This document shows, piece by piece, positions 13,401 through 25,923 of a DNA stretch of 64,000 nt. The stretch is taken from NCBI RefSeq assembly GCF_011397635.1, contig NC_064760.1, positions 32,941,856 through 33,005,855 on the forward strand, given 5' to 3'. How positions within the stretch are numbered: the first letter of the stretch is position 1; the number at the start of each line of letters is the position of its first letter. Position numbers and translations under genes: made by a program. The notes under the pieces are model-generated. The model ran no database searches, was not told the origin of the DNA, and was given only the letters and a program-made list of their open reading frames with translations. Source of the DNA: Epinephelus fuscoguttatus. Its lineage: Eukaryota > Chordata > Actinopteri > Perciformes > Serranidae.

Positions 13401-16119
13401 GACAAAGAGCGGGGCAATGACCTGGGCTCTGGAGGTGAACCTTGAGGTGAGGGCCGCCACCAGGCCAAAGAAGAGGCCTACAAACAGGCCACCAAGGCCC
13501 ACCACCACCACCCTGCACCCACCCAGCAACACATCCAGTCCCGACACTGACGGCAGACGGAGGAAGGACTCAAACAGCTTGTAGAGCACCTGGGAGAAGG
13601 AGAGATGTATTATGCACAGGAAAAGGTATTCTATTTTGAGACTACCTGGTGACCACGTCTCCCCTCACCACGGTAACAGCGTCATTGAGCAGCGACTCTC
13701 CAAACACCAAGATGTGCAGCTGTTCGTTAACATGCATCTCCTGGAAGACAGAGAGCACGGCCACGGGGTCGACAGCAGCGATCAGAGAGCCAAACAGCAG
13801 GCAGTGGAGCAGAGAGACGTCTCCCAGAGAGCTCTGGGCCAGCAGGCACACACCATACAGAGACAGGCCGATGCCCAGCACGTTCCATAAGGTTCCCAGG
13901 ACTGCATACCTGGAGATGTACACACAATCAGCAGTTTAGCAGGGCTATAAAAACCAAGGGAGGGACTTTTAAAACCAGTCTCTTCTGCGATCTGGTCCCA
14001 TATCGATGATTTTGGTACATAAGGATGTTAGGTATCCTGGTAGTTTGAATAGCGAGGCCTTATAGATGAAGATGCAGGTGTGTAGATGTCTTTTAGCTGC
14101 CAGTGCCAGTGCCAGCCAACCTTTTTATACAGGTCACAGTGGTGAATGCGATAACTATCAGCTGTAATGAAGCACAGGGTACTATGATAGGCAGTATCAA
14201 GGGGCTTGAGGGTTGTGGCAGCAGCATGAGTACACATGATATCCCCACAGTCTATTGTGGACAGCATGGTTGACTGTGTCATGGTTTTTCTGTTTTCAAA
14301 GGAGAAGTAGGCTCTATTTTTTTGAGTAAGATACTCAATATGAGTTCTGATCGATAATTAGCTGTCTAACCAGATTCTGAGATATGTGTAATGCTATTTA
14401 TAAAACTGTTTAAATCACATTGCCACATCACTATGGGTGGTGCCTTTGGGAAATAAACACATTGAAAAAAATTGATCTGAGAAATCCACATTCCCAAAAA
14501 ACAAATAAAGATCCTCATTCACTTTATTTACTTCCATGTTGTTTATATGCGTGTATGTGTAAGGGTACGATGAGAAATGTCTTGATAAAGTAATCAAAAG
14601 GCATTGTAGAGGTGGATTTTATGTGTGGGAATATTCCTTTGTTCTCTATGAGCAAACAAGTACAAACAATCACTAAGGACCTGCAACCAACTTAAACATC
14701 TCTATTCAACACTTCTTTACGTGTACAGGCAATTCAGTGATATTCCCACAGCTGTGCTCTTGACTGGGCTTGAAATCCTGAGTCCTCTTTGACTGAGAAC
14801 TGAGACAAGACTGAGTAAGAATGTGCTCAATTCCGAGATGAGACTGAGACCTACAAGAGGTGACACTGAGACCAAGACCAATCTCAAATACTACAACGCT
14901 GCCTCTGGGATATTTGCACAAAATTTTATGGCAATTCATCTAACAGCTGAAGAGAAATGCCAGTCTGGACCAAAGTGGTGGAAGGATCACCGACAGCACC
15001 ATCGCCAGAGCCAAACTGCTACAGTAGCATGGCTAAAGGATATTGATTTTTAGCACTTTCAAGAAGTTAAATTACTGTATATTCCCCCCTTTATGTGACA
15101 AGAATATTTCTTTGAATCTACTTTTTTGAGGGATTCTCTGAGAAAAGTTGGATGGAAAATGTGATGTGTTGTGCATTTTGTATGAATTTAAATTGAATTT
15201 CCCTTTCATGTACATAGACACACTTGAAAACTTGATCCCTGCTGTAGACCTTAATTTTGAAAACTAACCTCTCCGTCCAGATATGTTAAAAAACATATTA
15301 CTGAAACTTTGTACCAACCAGAGGATGGTGCCAAGGTTTTCAAAGAACAGCCTCCCTGGCAGGAAGTACCCTGCATCCAAGACGATGGGCGGGAGCAGAA
15401 AGAGGAAGAAAGCGTCAGCGCTGAGGGTCGGAGGAGCAGAGTGGCGGACACCATAGATCACCCCTCCAACCAAGAGACCCACCATGATGAGGAGGCAGCT
15501 CTCTGGGACGACGGCTGGGACTCGACCTGACCAGTGGAAACCTGGAGGTTAGAGACAGAGACGATAAAACGACATCATGCTCACTGGATTCAACCATGTT
15601 GTGACTCTGCGAGAATTTTTACTCAGACTGACAGCACAAATGTGGAGCTGCACCAACAGCTCATACACACCATAATGAGCACACAGCTGGGTAATGATGG
15701 GACGCTTGTAGTAGTTTGAACATTCTAAATATAAAGATAATTTCAATACATTTTCTTATATCTTAGGAAGACCTACACACTTCAGATTTGAACCTTCTAA
15801 CAGCATCTATTGACCTCCAGTAGCATCTTGTGACTTTTCACGTATGAGCAACAGAATGAAGCTTACCCAGCTTGGCCAGTGAGGCCAGCATGATCCACAG
15901 CACAATCTCAAAGGGAGCCTGCACATGGTGATAGTCCACGCTGAAAACCCTCAGAGCCATGGGCAGATCCACAGACAGGCTGACATCGCTGCTGTTCAAG
16001 CCCAGCGAGGGGGGCAGGTTGTGGGGCTGCGGGAGCTCAGCTGGGGGGGTCAGGGCCAAACATGTAGGCCAAAGCAGGCAGGCAGAGAGCAGCAGAGAGA
16101 GAGTCCACAGGGCAGCCAT
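8941..16119 (-). CDS. slc9a2: Na+/H+ exchanger, NHE2/NHE4 type, 13 coding exons
   Basis: Electroneutral plasma-membrane Na+/H+ antiporter of epithelia. Coding exons: 16119-15867, 15541-15319, 13909-13669, 13589-13339, 13241-13024, 12913-12717, 12573-12484, 11856-11786, 11613-11479, 11113-11017, 10887-10774, 10598-10535 and 9134-8941. They join in phase to 716 codons (715 aa). Visible marks: signal-like N terminus ([19 protein letters not shown]), [18 protein letters not shown] (60-77), amiloride-region [16 protein letters not shown] (129-144), catalytic-region [12 protein letters not shown] with acidic residues E230 and D235, and [10 protein letters not shown] (422-431). The CHP-binding type region from about 492 ([20 protein letters not shown]) runs into a basic tail with [18 protein letters not shown]. 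The tail is about 100 residues shorter than human NHE2 (812 aa). An upstream out-of-frame ATG lies at 16130. NHE2 is favoured over NHE4 because tmem182 is the neighbour; sequence alone does not settle it. Confidence 0.9.
9237..10260. mobile_element. hAT-like non-autonomous element remnant
   Basis: Begins CAGTGTTGGGGAAGCTACTT at 9237. The inverse of this end (TTTTCCCAACAATG) recurs near 10017-10030, and inverted versions of internal GTAGCT-type motifs lie near 10230-10255. This matches the terminal sequence of a very common fish MITE. The right boundary is blurred and no target duplication is clear. It sits in the last intron of the exchanger gene. Confidence 0.5.
10423..10469. repeat. (AC)n microsatellite
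   Basis: About 23 perfect AC dinucleotides in the last intron of the exchanger gene, 66 bp past the donor of coding exon 12. Confidence 0.95.
14450..14901. mobile_element. Truncated GTCTYR-rich MITE (family of 27540-28142)
   Basis: Lies in intron 2 of the exchanger gene. The stretch from about 14490 to 14901 is the inverse of 27540-27950: both share the terminal ACTACAACGCTG / CAGCGTTGT end, a block of repeated ACTGAGAC/GTCTCAG words, and the ATTCAACAC motif. The second end is absent here, so this copy is truncated. Confidence 0.6.
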
Positions 16120-16320
16120 CCTGCAGCCATGCTGGGACAACAGGAGAGAGAGAGAGACAGGGAGAGAATAGGACAGGGGTTATGGAGATAGGGGGAGGGC
16201 GAGCAACACACACATATACACACACACACACAAAACAATCTAACCACAACTCAGGCAGCCACTAATGTGCACAGGAATCCCTGAGCTAGCAATGATACCC
16301 AACCAGCAGTACAGAGCTCA

Positions 16321-16352
16321 ACACACACACACACACACACACATACACACAC
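16321..16352. repeat. (AC)n microsatellite
   Basis: Short CA tract about 200 bp upstream of the exchanger start codon. Confidence 0.9.
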
Positions 16353-19300
16353 CTACTCTCGTTGGTGGGGACACCACTTTCTGAGAGGTTTAGAAGGACG
16401 ATACCACCATCAACAGATTGTAAATGACACACACTGGTGATGCACTGATGGCAGTTATATCTGCAGGCACTGCGGTTAATAACCTGATGGGTTGGATCAT
16501 AATAATGAACACTGATTAATAGAGGATGAATGAATATGAATGACATCGAGTTTATTAAATACTTGTAGCGATCACTGTAGCAGTTCGTCTCCATTAAGAG
16601 AGCCACTGTGTGGATTTACACATGAGGAACAGTCGAGTTTATAACTACAGCTAGTTGGTAGGTTTTGTGGCTTTTGTGGAAAAATAATTACCAATCTTCA
16701 TTAATGATTTGATGTATTGTGTGCTGTTTCCTCCAAGGACTACTTTGGAAATAAATGTTTTCAGTCATGCTTTTAAGCGCTGTCCTCTGGGATTTTTTTT
16801 ATGTCATGATACTCCTTTGAGTAACTGTGCTTTTAAAAGAATCAAATCAAATCAAATAAAGATACTAATTAATTCATTAATATTTTATTAAACAGGTTTT
16901 CCCAACATTAAAAGTAAAAAAAAACTTAAAGGGGTTGGAGACTGATCTACTGTGTGTCTCTCACTGATAAATTCTGGATCTGGCCACCACCATAGATTGT
17001 GGTTGGTTTTACTTTACACTATCTCCAGCGCTGACACATTGCTAGTAGTGCAAGACTGGTAACCAAAAGAGAGTGATGGCGGGCGTTAGCATCAGAGGTT
17101 GAGAGATTCAGCTATACGTGTTTGAGCCTCAGTCAGACCCAGACTCAGAGACAAGTCTGTCAGAGATAAGCAGATGCTTCAGAAAGTGTAGTTAGCATAT
17201 TTTATTTGTTAATGTTGTTTATTAGCTTGTGAACTTGCAACTGCCAGTGACTGACACAGCGTTGGCTGTGAAACACACAGTAGGCTAATATCTGCTACAA
17301 TGTTAACCATGTGTGTTGGCATGACCTGGTTTATATCCAGTCACTGCACATTCTACCATGTTTGCTATCAAAACTTTCACTATGCTAATGCTAACTCTGC
17401 TCTCTGTACTAACAGGTCCGCTCTGCTGTGGAGGTTTCAGGTTTCTTCGCTGGTGTTGTGTCGAAGGCAGTCCCCTTCCAAAATGTGCTTCCAGTATTAG
17501 ACAGCAATTGGCTTTCATATTAGTGACGTAGCTAATCTAGCTTGCTTGAGGTACATTCGAATCTCAGAGGGAAGTGCACAGACATCGCTCCTTTCAGCAG
17601 AGGAATGTGAAAACACCTCTCTAGTGACAATCTTTGCACAGATAAAAGCCAGTTTAGTCAAGGTCAGACATTTTAGGGACTGGTAGGGAAGGAGTGAAAT
17701 GTCCATGCAGGTGCTGGTCTAAGTAGAGAAAATAATTAATTTGGGTGGGTGGCAGGTTGATTTGGATACATCGGCATAATTAAAATCAGTTCATATTTCA
17801 AATACAACCATCTTCTTGCCATGTGACATTATACCTTAAGTTTAAGGACAAATATTATTCAACCAAACTTCTGCCTTTTGTGCTGCTCTCTCTCAGCTCT
17901 GGTCATTGGTCACGTCATGACAGAAGCTACACAACAGAAGAGGAGACCAGAGGAGAAGATTTGTAGAACAGCAAATCATAGGTAAATTGTTTACAGCAGG
18001 GGAGTGAAAATTAAGTGGAAAAAATATTCGTCTTCCTCTCTCCTGTATGTTCTGGCAATTTTCCTTCAGTTGTGCTCATGCAGCAGGTCATTGAGCCAAT
18101 TCAGAAAGCGTCTCCAAATGCTCTTATCTGTTTTTTGGCTCCATGGATTCTTCCATCACCTCCGCAGCAAGAACTCCAATGTCATCAAATTCATCCACCT
18201 CTTCAGTCTGGACATTTGCTGGCCATGTTTCAGGCCGTCTTTGCAGTTCCTGCAGGTCTTCTTCTGCTCGCTCTGGTTCTTCCACCAACGGCAGCAATGT
18301 GCATGTCTTTCTGTGCATCACTCCAGATTTCTTTTTCATTTCATCTCTTTTTTTTGGCCTTCCTTAAATTCACTTTAGGAAATGAATCACCACATTGGAG
18401 AGCCCAATGGTTCTGATCATCTTCTCACTGGGTTTTGGGGGGCAGAAGAAATTTTAGCCAGGCTACTGGTCTCGACCACTAAATGTCTCGCTACAGCAAG
18501 AACAGTCTGCCACAGGCACCCTCTGGTTCTAGAAGATGTCATGGTGGAACAGATTCATTTTTTCGGTGGACTTGGTCAGAAGAATCTCCTGGATTGTCAT
18601 GAGCGGCAAGAGATTTCTGTCATTGTAAGACTGCTGAATACCAAACTGTGGCATTATTTTAATACAGCCACAATAAACTACAACATATAAATCAAGTTAT
18701 AGCCTACTTGTCTATTGATTAATTTGCTTGGAAGGATCTCCCAGCCCCTTCTCACTTTCAACTTGTGCAAGTTGTCAGTGATCTCAGCAACAGAGGCTCC
18801 TTTTGTGGCGGGATGAAACTCATTGGCTTGTGGTGGTTTTTGAGGCAGGAGGCAAAATACCACTGTTTTGTACCTGTACTTCAGTGTGAGACATTGACAC
18901 ACATCAGCACCTTTCCCTGCGGTATGAAATGCACTGACTGGTGGCAGTTTGTAACGCCACAGGCAACTACCGTGGTAGCAAATTTCCTGTCGCAATGGAG
19001 AGATACATATATAATTCACAGGAAGGGCAGCTTCCCTGTACCAATATGACAGCCACTATCAGCCAGTATCAGACTTCCACTGTATAAGTAACATAAACAA
19101 AGAAAGCTTCTTTGTCCCGGTCACTAACACACACAAAGATTGAGGTTAATAGGCTACTAAACATATGTTGCATGTGCAAGCTTGTGTGACTCTTTCCCTT
19201 TTCCAGAACTTCAAACAGATGGCATGTGAAAATATTCATTTTTCTTTGGTTTTAAAATCTGTTGTTGCTTTTGGAAAGTTGCTGCACGTTTTCTAGTCCA

Positions 19301-20300
19301 AGAGAACAGATTGAACCCGAGTTTGTTTTTTCTTTTCCAAAATCTGGTTTGCACTGAATCATGAATGCAACAATAACCTGCTTAAAATTAACCAGTTTTC
19401 CGGAGCACAGTGACCTTAGATGACCATGGGAAATTGGAAACAGCTTTTAGGATGCCAAATTGTAAATCCCAGGTTTATTCAGTCTTTTTAGTCAGCTGTC
19501 CATCTGGACTATTTTATAAACCATATGTGACAAAAATACGGTGGGGACGAGGTGAGACTTTTTCTAATCCAGTCTTTTCTAATAGAGCTTTATAGACATT
19601 TTGAAATAGCAGGAAAAGTACAGGTGTAATTAATAACATTAATAATGACTGCTTGAAGTTCTTACTGGAACTGTTTACTGTGTAAAACGGACTATAGTGT
19701 ATATTATAATGTGTTGATAATAGATTTACACCACACTTCTAAACACAGGAATATAAAGCTGTGCAGCCTTTAACTGATAGCTTTGACTGAGGTGGAAGTG
19801 CTTCCTGCTTTCCTTCAGCCCTGTTGGAGGTCTGGATATTTATAGTTAACACTGAATGTGTCTGACGCCTTCTGCAAAGCTGACATAAAGTTAGTCTGGC
19901 TCTCTGTGGCTCCTCAGTTAGGCCCATCATTTTAGCCAGGTGCAAGTGGCAGAACAGCAGTTTCTATTTTTCATGGCCAACATTACACAATATTGGCTTG
20001 TTAAACATTGTAACAATCAATATCTCCTCAACCCAAACTCATAGCTTTAGTTTGATTCTAATGTACTGTCCTTCTTGTTCCTCTGTTTAAGTTCTGAAAC
20101 TGTTTAGTATTGATTAATGGACCCCTGTGTGTCATTGTTTTAGCTATAGGAAGTCTTTAAGGTGTTGAAGGGATTAAGGCAGATTGAATCAGATTGCATT
20201 GGTAATCAGCCTGTCCTGGGCTTTATGAGTTCGAGTCACCTTTGTTGCCACTCAGACCTGTTGATTAGCCAAGTCCACAACCCACTGCTTTAGCCTAGCC

Positions 20301-20805
20301 CAGGGGTCAGCAACTTTTACGATCAAATAAGCCATTTTTTGGCAAAAAAAGCTCTCAAATAATCTGCCTGGAGCCGCAAAAACATATTTCAGTCTTAGAA
20401 TGAAGGTAACAGTCAGTCTACTTCACCCATGAACATTACTAATAGCTCTAAATGAGCCTTTATTAATATGTTACCACAATGTGGCTACTCTGCAGTGGGC
20501 TATTTATGATTGCTTGGGACTTTACTTTGCAGGGTTGGTGGTAAAAGCAAACAATATGTCCACACACTGTTCAGTTCTTGATTGTCTTCCAACACCTTTT
20601 AAACCTGGAATCCATAGCTAGCTTAGCTAGGGAGATCCAAGACAAACCATTGCTGTTGAGGTTTCTTAAATTCTGTGAATAGGTTATACATTTTTACAAT
20701 GGAGAACGTAAGAATCATTCAAACCATATATAATTTTTTCTCCAAAGCCATGGGGAGCCACTAGAGACAGGCGAGTCGTGTGCAGCCACAGGTTGGCTAC
20801 CCCTG
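20301..20805. mobile_element. hAT-like MITE (CAGGGGT ends)
   Basis: A 505-bp element with inverted ends: CAGGGGTCAGCAACTTTTAC at the left and GGTTGGCTACCCCTG at the right. The interior includes two GAGCC words (GAGCCGCAAAAACA; GGGGAGCCACTAGAG), typical of a very common fish hAT-derived MITE. The flanking 8-bp sites (GCCTAGCC, ACTTAACC) match only partly, so the duplication is decayed. Confidence 0.7.
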
Positions 20806-23364
20806 ACTTAACCTTAATTTAATGCAATAAAAACCTCATTCTGAATGTTCATCCTCAGATGGACCCTTGCTGTGACCTTCTGTCTCCACTACACAGTGAA
20901 TAAAACTAATCTGAACCAGCCACAGAACTAGACCTGAAAGAATTTTTCTGGTCAAAGTTCACCTAAGTTAAACTCAACATGATGCAAAGATGCAACTTTG
21001 CAGAAGTGAATGTTTTTACCCCTCTGCTCACATTGAATGGAAGGGAACAGGGATCGAACATACACCAGTGTTAATTTCTCCCATGTGTGACCGTACCCTT
21101 ACACTGGCAATGGCTCTGTCCCATTCAAATTCCCAGTAAGTCATGACAGCGTAGAGTGTGAGCCAAAATACGCAGTACCAGGACCCTAAATAGAATCCAG
21201 CCATCATTAAGTTTTTTGCTTTACCTACTGTGCTACCCACAAGTCAAAATGTCCTCAGAGACAAAGTGGACTCTGCACATCTCCCTCACTCTCCTTTTAA
21301 GGCCAAGATACACCAAACTGACATCAAAGAACTAGTGGTTACGAGGGCCGACTATCATGTAGCTTCATGTTGCCTACGTCTTGGCCAAAATATTGTACTT
21401 GAACACAATGTACAGACAACAGCCAACAGCCAACAGCCAACTAGCACATATGCTCTGCGTCTATGTGAGGGGAAATAACTCTGTAGCAGCAGACAGCAGC
21501 AGTCTATATTCTTAATACAAAAAGGGAACAGGACATTAATAACACAACCTGATTTTGAAACAACAAAAGAAGTTTACCATGCACAAGCGAAACATAGGAC
21601 AAACAGTAGGAACCCTTTCTGCTTAAGAGCTCAGTGGCTAAACAAAGTTATCTTACCAACATAACAAGTTTGTTTTGATCTGGTTTGGTCTTCTTGTGCA
21701 CTGAGATGATCTGCCAAACTGATTCAAAATGCTAAATTGGCCAGATATTGAATTACGGCCGAACGTTGGCTTAGTGTGTGAGGATCCTTCGTTATGAGTG
21801 TGTGGACTTTGATGACCCCAGTTCCCTACATAGCGTTACCTAGCTTCAGCCTGGACAGAGGTCTAATCAGCCCACTGAAAGCACCCATGTAAACACACAG
21901 CACAGGCACAGAAGAATGATGCCCTTCGAAACACAACAGTAGGCCGACTTACAACAGTGACTAACAGACTGAAGCTTTGTGCCTGCACACACAGTCCTGA
22001 GAGGAGGATAACTCAGGTGATATAAGTGAAAACACCTGTGGGGGTTTGCTTCTGTAGACCCTTTAACACAAATACAGGTATAATGCTATCTAAGCGGGGT
22101 GGTGCTTCTGTTACTGTACATTTGGTATTTTCATGTTGCTCCAGCTGCATTGTAAAGTACAACAAAAGTTTGTTTTATTATCGTGTGACTGAAGCATCTT
22201 TAAAAGAAGTCCTCACTCTACTACTTAACTAACTACTTAATGACTTATATTTATACATCTCTCAGGGTTAAAATCTCATTTTCCTTCTCTTTTTGTTGGC
22301 ATTTAATTTTTAGATCTGCTGTTGCAAATTACCTTGAAATTTAAAGATGAATGCCCAAATCTCCAGATAGAGGCTGTTTGTAACATTGCCTGATTAGACA
22401 CTGTTGACTCAAATCTGTTAATTAGAGAAAACGCTTAACGAATCTCTGTTTTCTTTTTAAACAGATCAGTGAGTCATCTTATGTTTGCCGTGAGCCCAGT
22501 GTGTCAGTGCATGTTGATGGATCACCATTACCCTCACTGTGGGTACAGAGGAAGCCCTGCTGCGAGGATTTGTGCTTCACAGGTTACAAATCAACCTTAA
22601 GCAGCCAAATGCACCATAAATCTTCAGGCTATTGCTTTGTCAGTTCATGCTGGAGCTCGCTGTGAGGTGCAGGTGCCTCTAGGACGACTGAAGACTCCAC
22701 ACTCAGCCAAAGAGTCAGCATGGTGGTGGATGCTTGGAGCCTGCCAAGTTGTGATGAACAGCACACTGAAGCACAGCATCATCACACGGCCTTGGATGTT
22801 TAAGCAGGAGGTTATAGGGTAAGAACTGTCAATTGTTATTCATTCATGACCTGTATCATTTGCAGTAGTTAGTATAGTATAAGTGCAATATTACAGTGAT
22901 ATGGACACACCGCACCTGAGTACAGGTCTCGAGGCCTTCACACGTCTTATATGGACACACTAAGTCATGTGAGATAAGATAAACTCTTATTGATCCTGAC
23001 TAGGGATATTTGGTAAAGTTATGGTTCTGTAAGTGCTATTCTGATTAGACTTGACGGTAAACATAGCATAGCATCTATGTACACACATGGCTAACTGTCA
23101 TCCTAAATAGAAAATCCCAACATCAAGAGTAAATTTATGTCATCAAGGTGTTTGGTGATGGTCCATTGAAGTTCAAATTTGACTGTTCTGGTAGGCTTAT
23201 TTTTTGGTTGTTGTTGTCAAAGAGGTCGCACTTAATCTATATATCTAATTTAACAGCCTGATCTGTTTACCTCCAGGTTTATCTATGATGGGCCACAGAA
23301 AGGCTTCTGTTATTATGTATACAGAATCCTGAGTAATAAAAAACTATGTTATAATGTTGCAAAC

Positions 23365-23765
23365 TAGGGCTGGCACGATATTTGATTTTCACTACACGAC
23401 TACTGTGGCCAAGAGAGTGAATGATAAGGATATTATCACAATATTTATAGAACATTTTAAAGTAATAATAATGCTATTAATCAGATTTATCTTAAACTTT
23501 GATTATTCACTTTTTATCTCTTTTTTGGCAAATAAATTACGCTCAACATACGAGTAAGGTGGAGAAAGAGTCTGTTACCATAACTGTACAAAATCTTAAA
23601 AAAGAGCAATTACACTTAATGGATAGTGAATCGACAACTAGATTGTTTTAGTGGAGGGGAAATAATTCAAAAGGTGCTGGATTATTTACACGATATTATC
23701 AGTATTTCATTTTCAAACATCACCGTTATTCAGTATACCATTACACCAGTATATCGCAACTCCCC
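23365..23765. repeat. Interspersed repeat resembling GGGCTGGCACGATAT fish family
   Basis: Starts AGGGCTGGCACGATAT and ends with a stretch rich in CGATATTATC, ATACCATTACACC and TATCGCAAC words. These words recur in dispersed fish repeats as remembered. No clear terminal inverted repeat or duplication was found, so the class is left open. Confidence 0.35.
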
Positions 23766-24699
23766 CATTGCAAACCATATGTGAAAGTACAATTTGTAGT
23801 AGAATGTTTCCTAAAATTCTACACACCAACCCCCAATATAGCATAACACCTTAAAAGGCAACAAAAATAACAAATAAAACCATAAAAAATACTCTGTAGC
23901 TACACTGTGACTGTTTCAACAAGAGCCTAATTTTGTCATGTTGTTGTGTCACACTGATCGTGTTTGTTTTAACTGATTTTGGGACATAAAATAAAAAACA
24001 AGTATCCACTTCAAGTCCTGTTGGAAATAATTTCAATATAAGTGCCTGTCTCGTATTAAAATAATCATACAGTCAACCCACATTACTTAACCATTTATTA
24101 TATTTTGTGTATATTCAGCCATTATTGAGAGACTGACATGTCAGTTTAAAACAAGAGATGGATGCAAAAAACAAAATTAACACTGCAGAATTAAATCCAA
24201 ATGCACTTAAAAACATTAAAAGGACAGCTAAATTAGTTTACTGGAATCTTATTTTACCTTCAATGGACCAGATAGATATATTACCATTACATGTCTATAT
24301 ACAGGTCAGCTTCAATGTGCAGTATACATCTAAATCTATAAACTCACAATAGGATTAGTTTGCTTCAAATAATAAATACTTTAAGCACAACCACTTTTAA
24401 TATCAATAAAATAAATGTATATGTGTGTCAGGCGAAGTCAGGGTGGTGTAGTACTTAAATCTAACAGCAGATGGCACATGAGAGCAATTAAAGATGGGGC
24501 ATCAGTTCATCAAGCAAGTAAACAAAGACATTTTGTAAATATAAGTAAACAAACATAAAAGCATGCATTTATATCCTGAATTGTACTCATTTTCACACAT
24601 CAGTTGCATGTTTGTGAGTGTGAACCTGGAGGTAAAGAAGTACAGAAGCAAAAAGCCTTGCTGAGCATCACATTTAACACTTTCGCAGGGTGTATGCAT

Positions 24700-25750
24700 T
24701 CATTGCATATGAGCATTGTCAGCCTCTGAAATCCTCAGCACAGGGGAGCTGAAGTTAGACGAGCAATGAGGTAAGTTCTGGGTGCTCAGATAACTAATCT
24801 TCTTGTTGCCGTCCCCTCCTGATCCCTGTTCCAGACTGGCCTCCAGTGAGTCAGGCCCCTGCAGCTGGCTGCTGGGCTGCGGCGGAGGCACCAGGCCGTG
24901 TAGGAGGCTGTTCCCCAGGTGGGAGTTACATCGAGCCAAGTTGTCAGTCAGATGCTGCATGTACACCTCCTCCAGCTGTTTCTCCAGCAGCCCATTCAGC
25001 ACCGAGTTAGACATGGGCTCCAACCCTGATCCGGGCAGATCCAAGCTGATGTTCACACTGGCTCCCATAACCAGATAACCCTGGTCTGGTATCGATGAGA
25101 CACGCCCACCTTGTGGGCTCTCCTGGGCTGCCCATTCTGGTTGACGGCAGGCTTCAGGGGCAGGCGTGTACAAAGTGTGCAAGGGGATGGCGGGTTTCTG
25201 TGGGTTCTGTGAGATGCGGCCTGAGTCAGCCACCTGCAGGTCTGGATACTGTTCCAGCAGGCTACAGTCGTCTAAGCAGGCTGTAAAGTCAGGGTCCAGG
25301 TTGAGAGGGGGTGGGCACCCAGGGATTAAGAGGCCTGCAGGACCTTGAGTTGCAATTTTCACTGGTCTAGGGTCGAGTTCTTCCCTGTTTGGACCTGATT
25401 ACAGAAAATATTATTTGGGTGTCTTCAATGAAATTTAGTTCGATTTGACTATTTCATCAGCAAGATTTAATCTGACAAAGGAAGAACGTCATAGAAAAAG
25501 GGAAGCACTGTGTAAAGTTAAAATTAGAGCATGAAGCCAGTACAGAAAGTTATCACAACATCAGACAGTTTATGCTCTTATGAGGGCGTTTACCTGCTTC
25601 AGCTGAATCTGTTTGTAGGTCTGTAGAGTTTGTCTCGGAGAGGATACTGTTGAACTGTTCCGGATGATGTGTCTGCGAACTCTTCTGCTTGGTAGCAAAC
25701 TTTCTCTCCTCCCTGTAACGCAGCACTCTGAGAAAACCTTCGGCCAACAT
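24700..25750 (-). CDS. TASL (CXorf21)-family TLR adaptor, 2 exons
   Basis: TASL proteins bind the lysosomal transporter SLC15A4 and recruit IRF5 downstream of endosomal TLR7/8/9. Exon 1 is 25750-25594, exon 2 is 25394-24700. The 199-bp GT-AG intron is phase 1 and the joined frame is 284 codons (283 aa; human TASL 301). Seen: N terminus MLAEGFLRVLRYREE, matching the human MLSEGYLSGLEY start that contacts SLC15A4. A conserved block at 179-200 (PMSNSVLNGLLEKQLEEVY) resembles human PISNAVLNEYLEQKVVELY. Near the C terminus SSPVLRISEAD (268-278) contains an L-x-I-S core at 272-275, like the pLxIS motif of IRF-recruiting adaptors. The start ATG has a GCC Kozak context. It lies tandem to sh3bgrl, which suggests the TASL2 paralogue rather than TASL. 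The gene appears intact. Confidence 0.85.
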
Positions 25751-25870
25751 GGCACAGAACGACTTTTTGCTTCCTTTCTGTCTGTTTTTGCTTCTTATGA
25801 TCTTATGATCAGTCTCAAGGGCAAATGGCACGGTGTTATTGCGTATGTAATTGTAAAGTTCTACTTGCTT

Positions 25871-25923
25871 GTTTCACTTCTGCATCTGAGAACTGGCCCC
25901 TCCGCCCTCACCACACACTTCCT
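25871..25923 (-). promoter_or_regulatory. Possible IRF and ETS/PU.1 sites upstream of TASL-like gene
   Basis: Reading the gene's strand, GGAAGTG preceded by AATAAA (25923-25917) is a good ETS/PU.1-type core. AGAAGTGAAAC (25881-25871) resembles a PRDI/IRF site or a one-mismatch ETS-IRF composite. They lie about 120-175 bp before the ATG. Short motifs occur by chance, so this is suggestive only. Confidence 0.3.

Larger units (their letters stand above)
16620..24690. other. Intergenic region between slc9a2-like and TASL-like genes
   Basis: About 8 kb without a supported gene. It holds a hAT-like MITE at 20301-20805, repeat-like AT-rich sequence at 23365-23765 and an unrecognised open stretch at 18000-19020 (see findings). 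Long open frames elsewhere have no family signature. Confidence 0.5.

Noticed and set aside
21028-21240. 70-codon minus-strand frame with hydrophobic stretch (GFYLGSWYCVFWLTLYAVM)
   Set aside because: A membrane-like stretch alone in intergenic sequence, without conserved context, splice signals or a known family.
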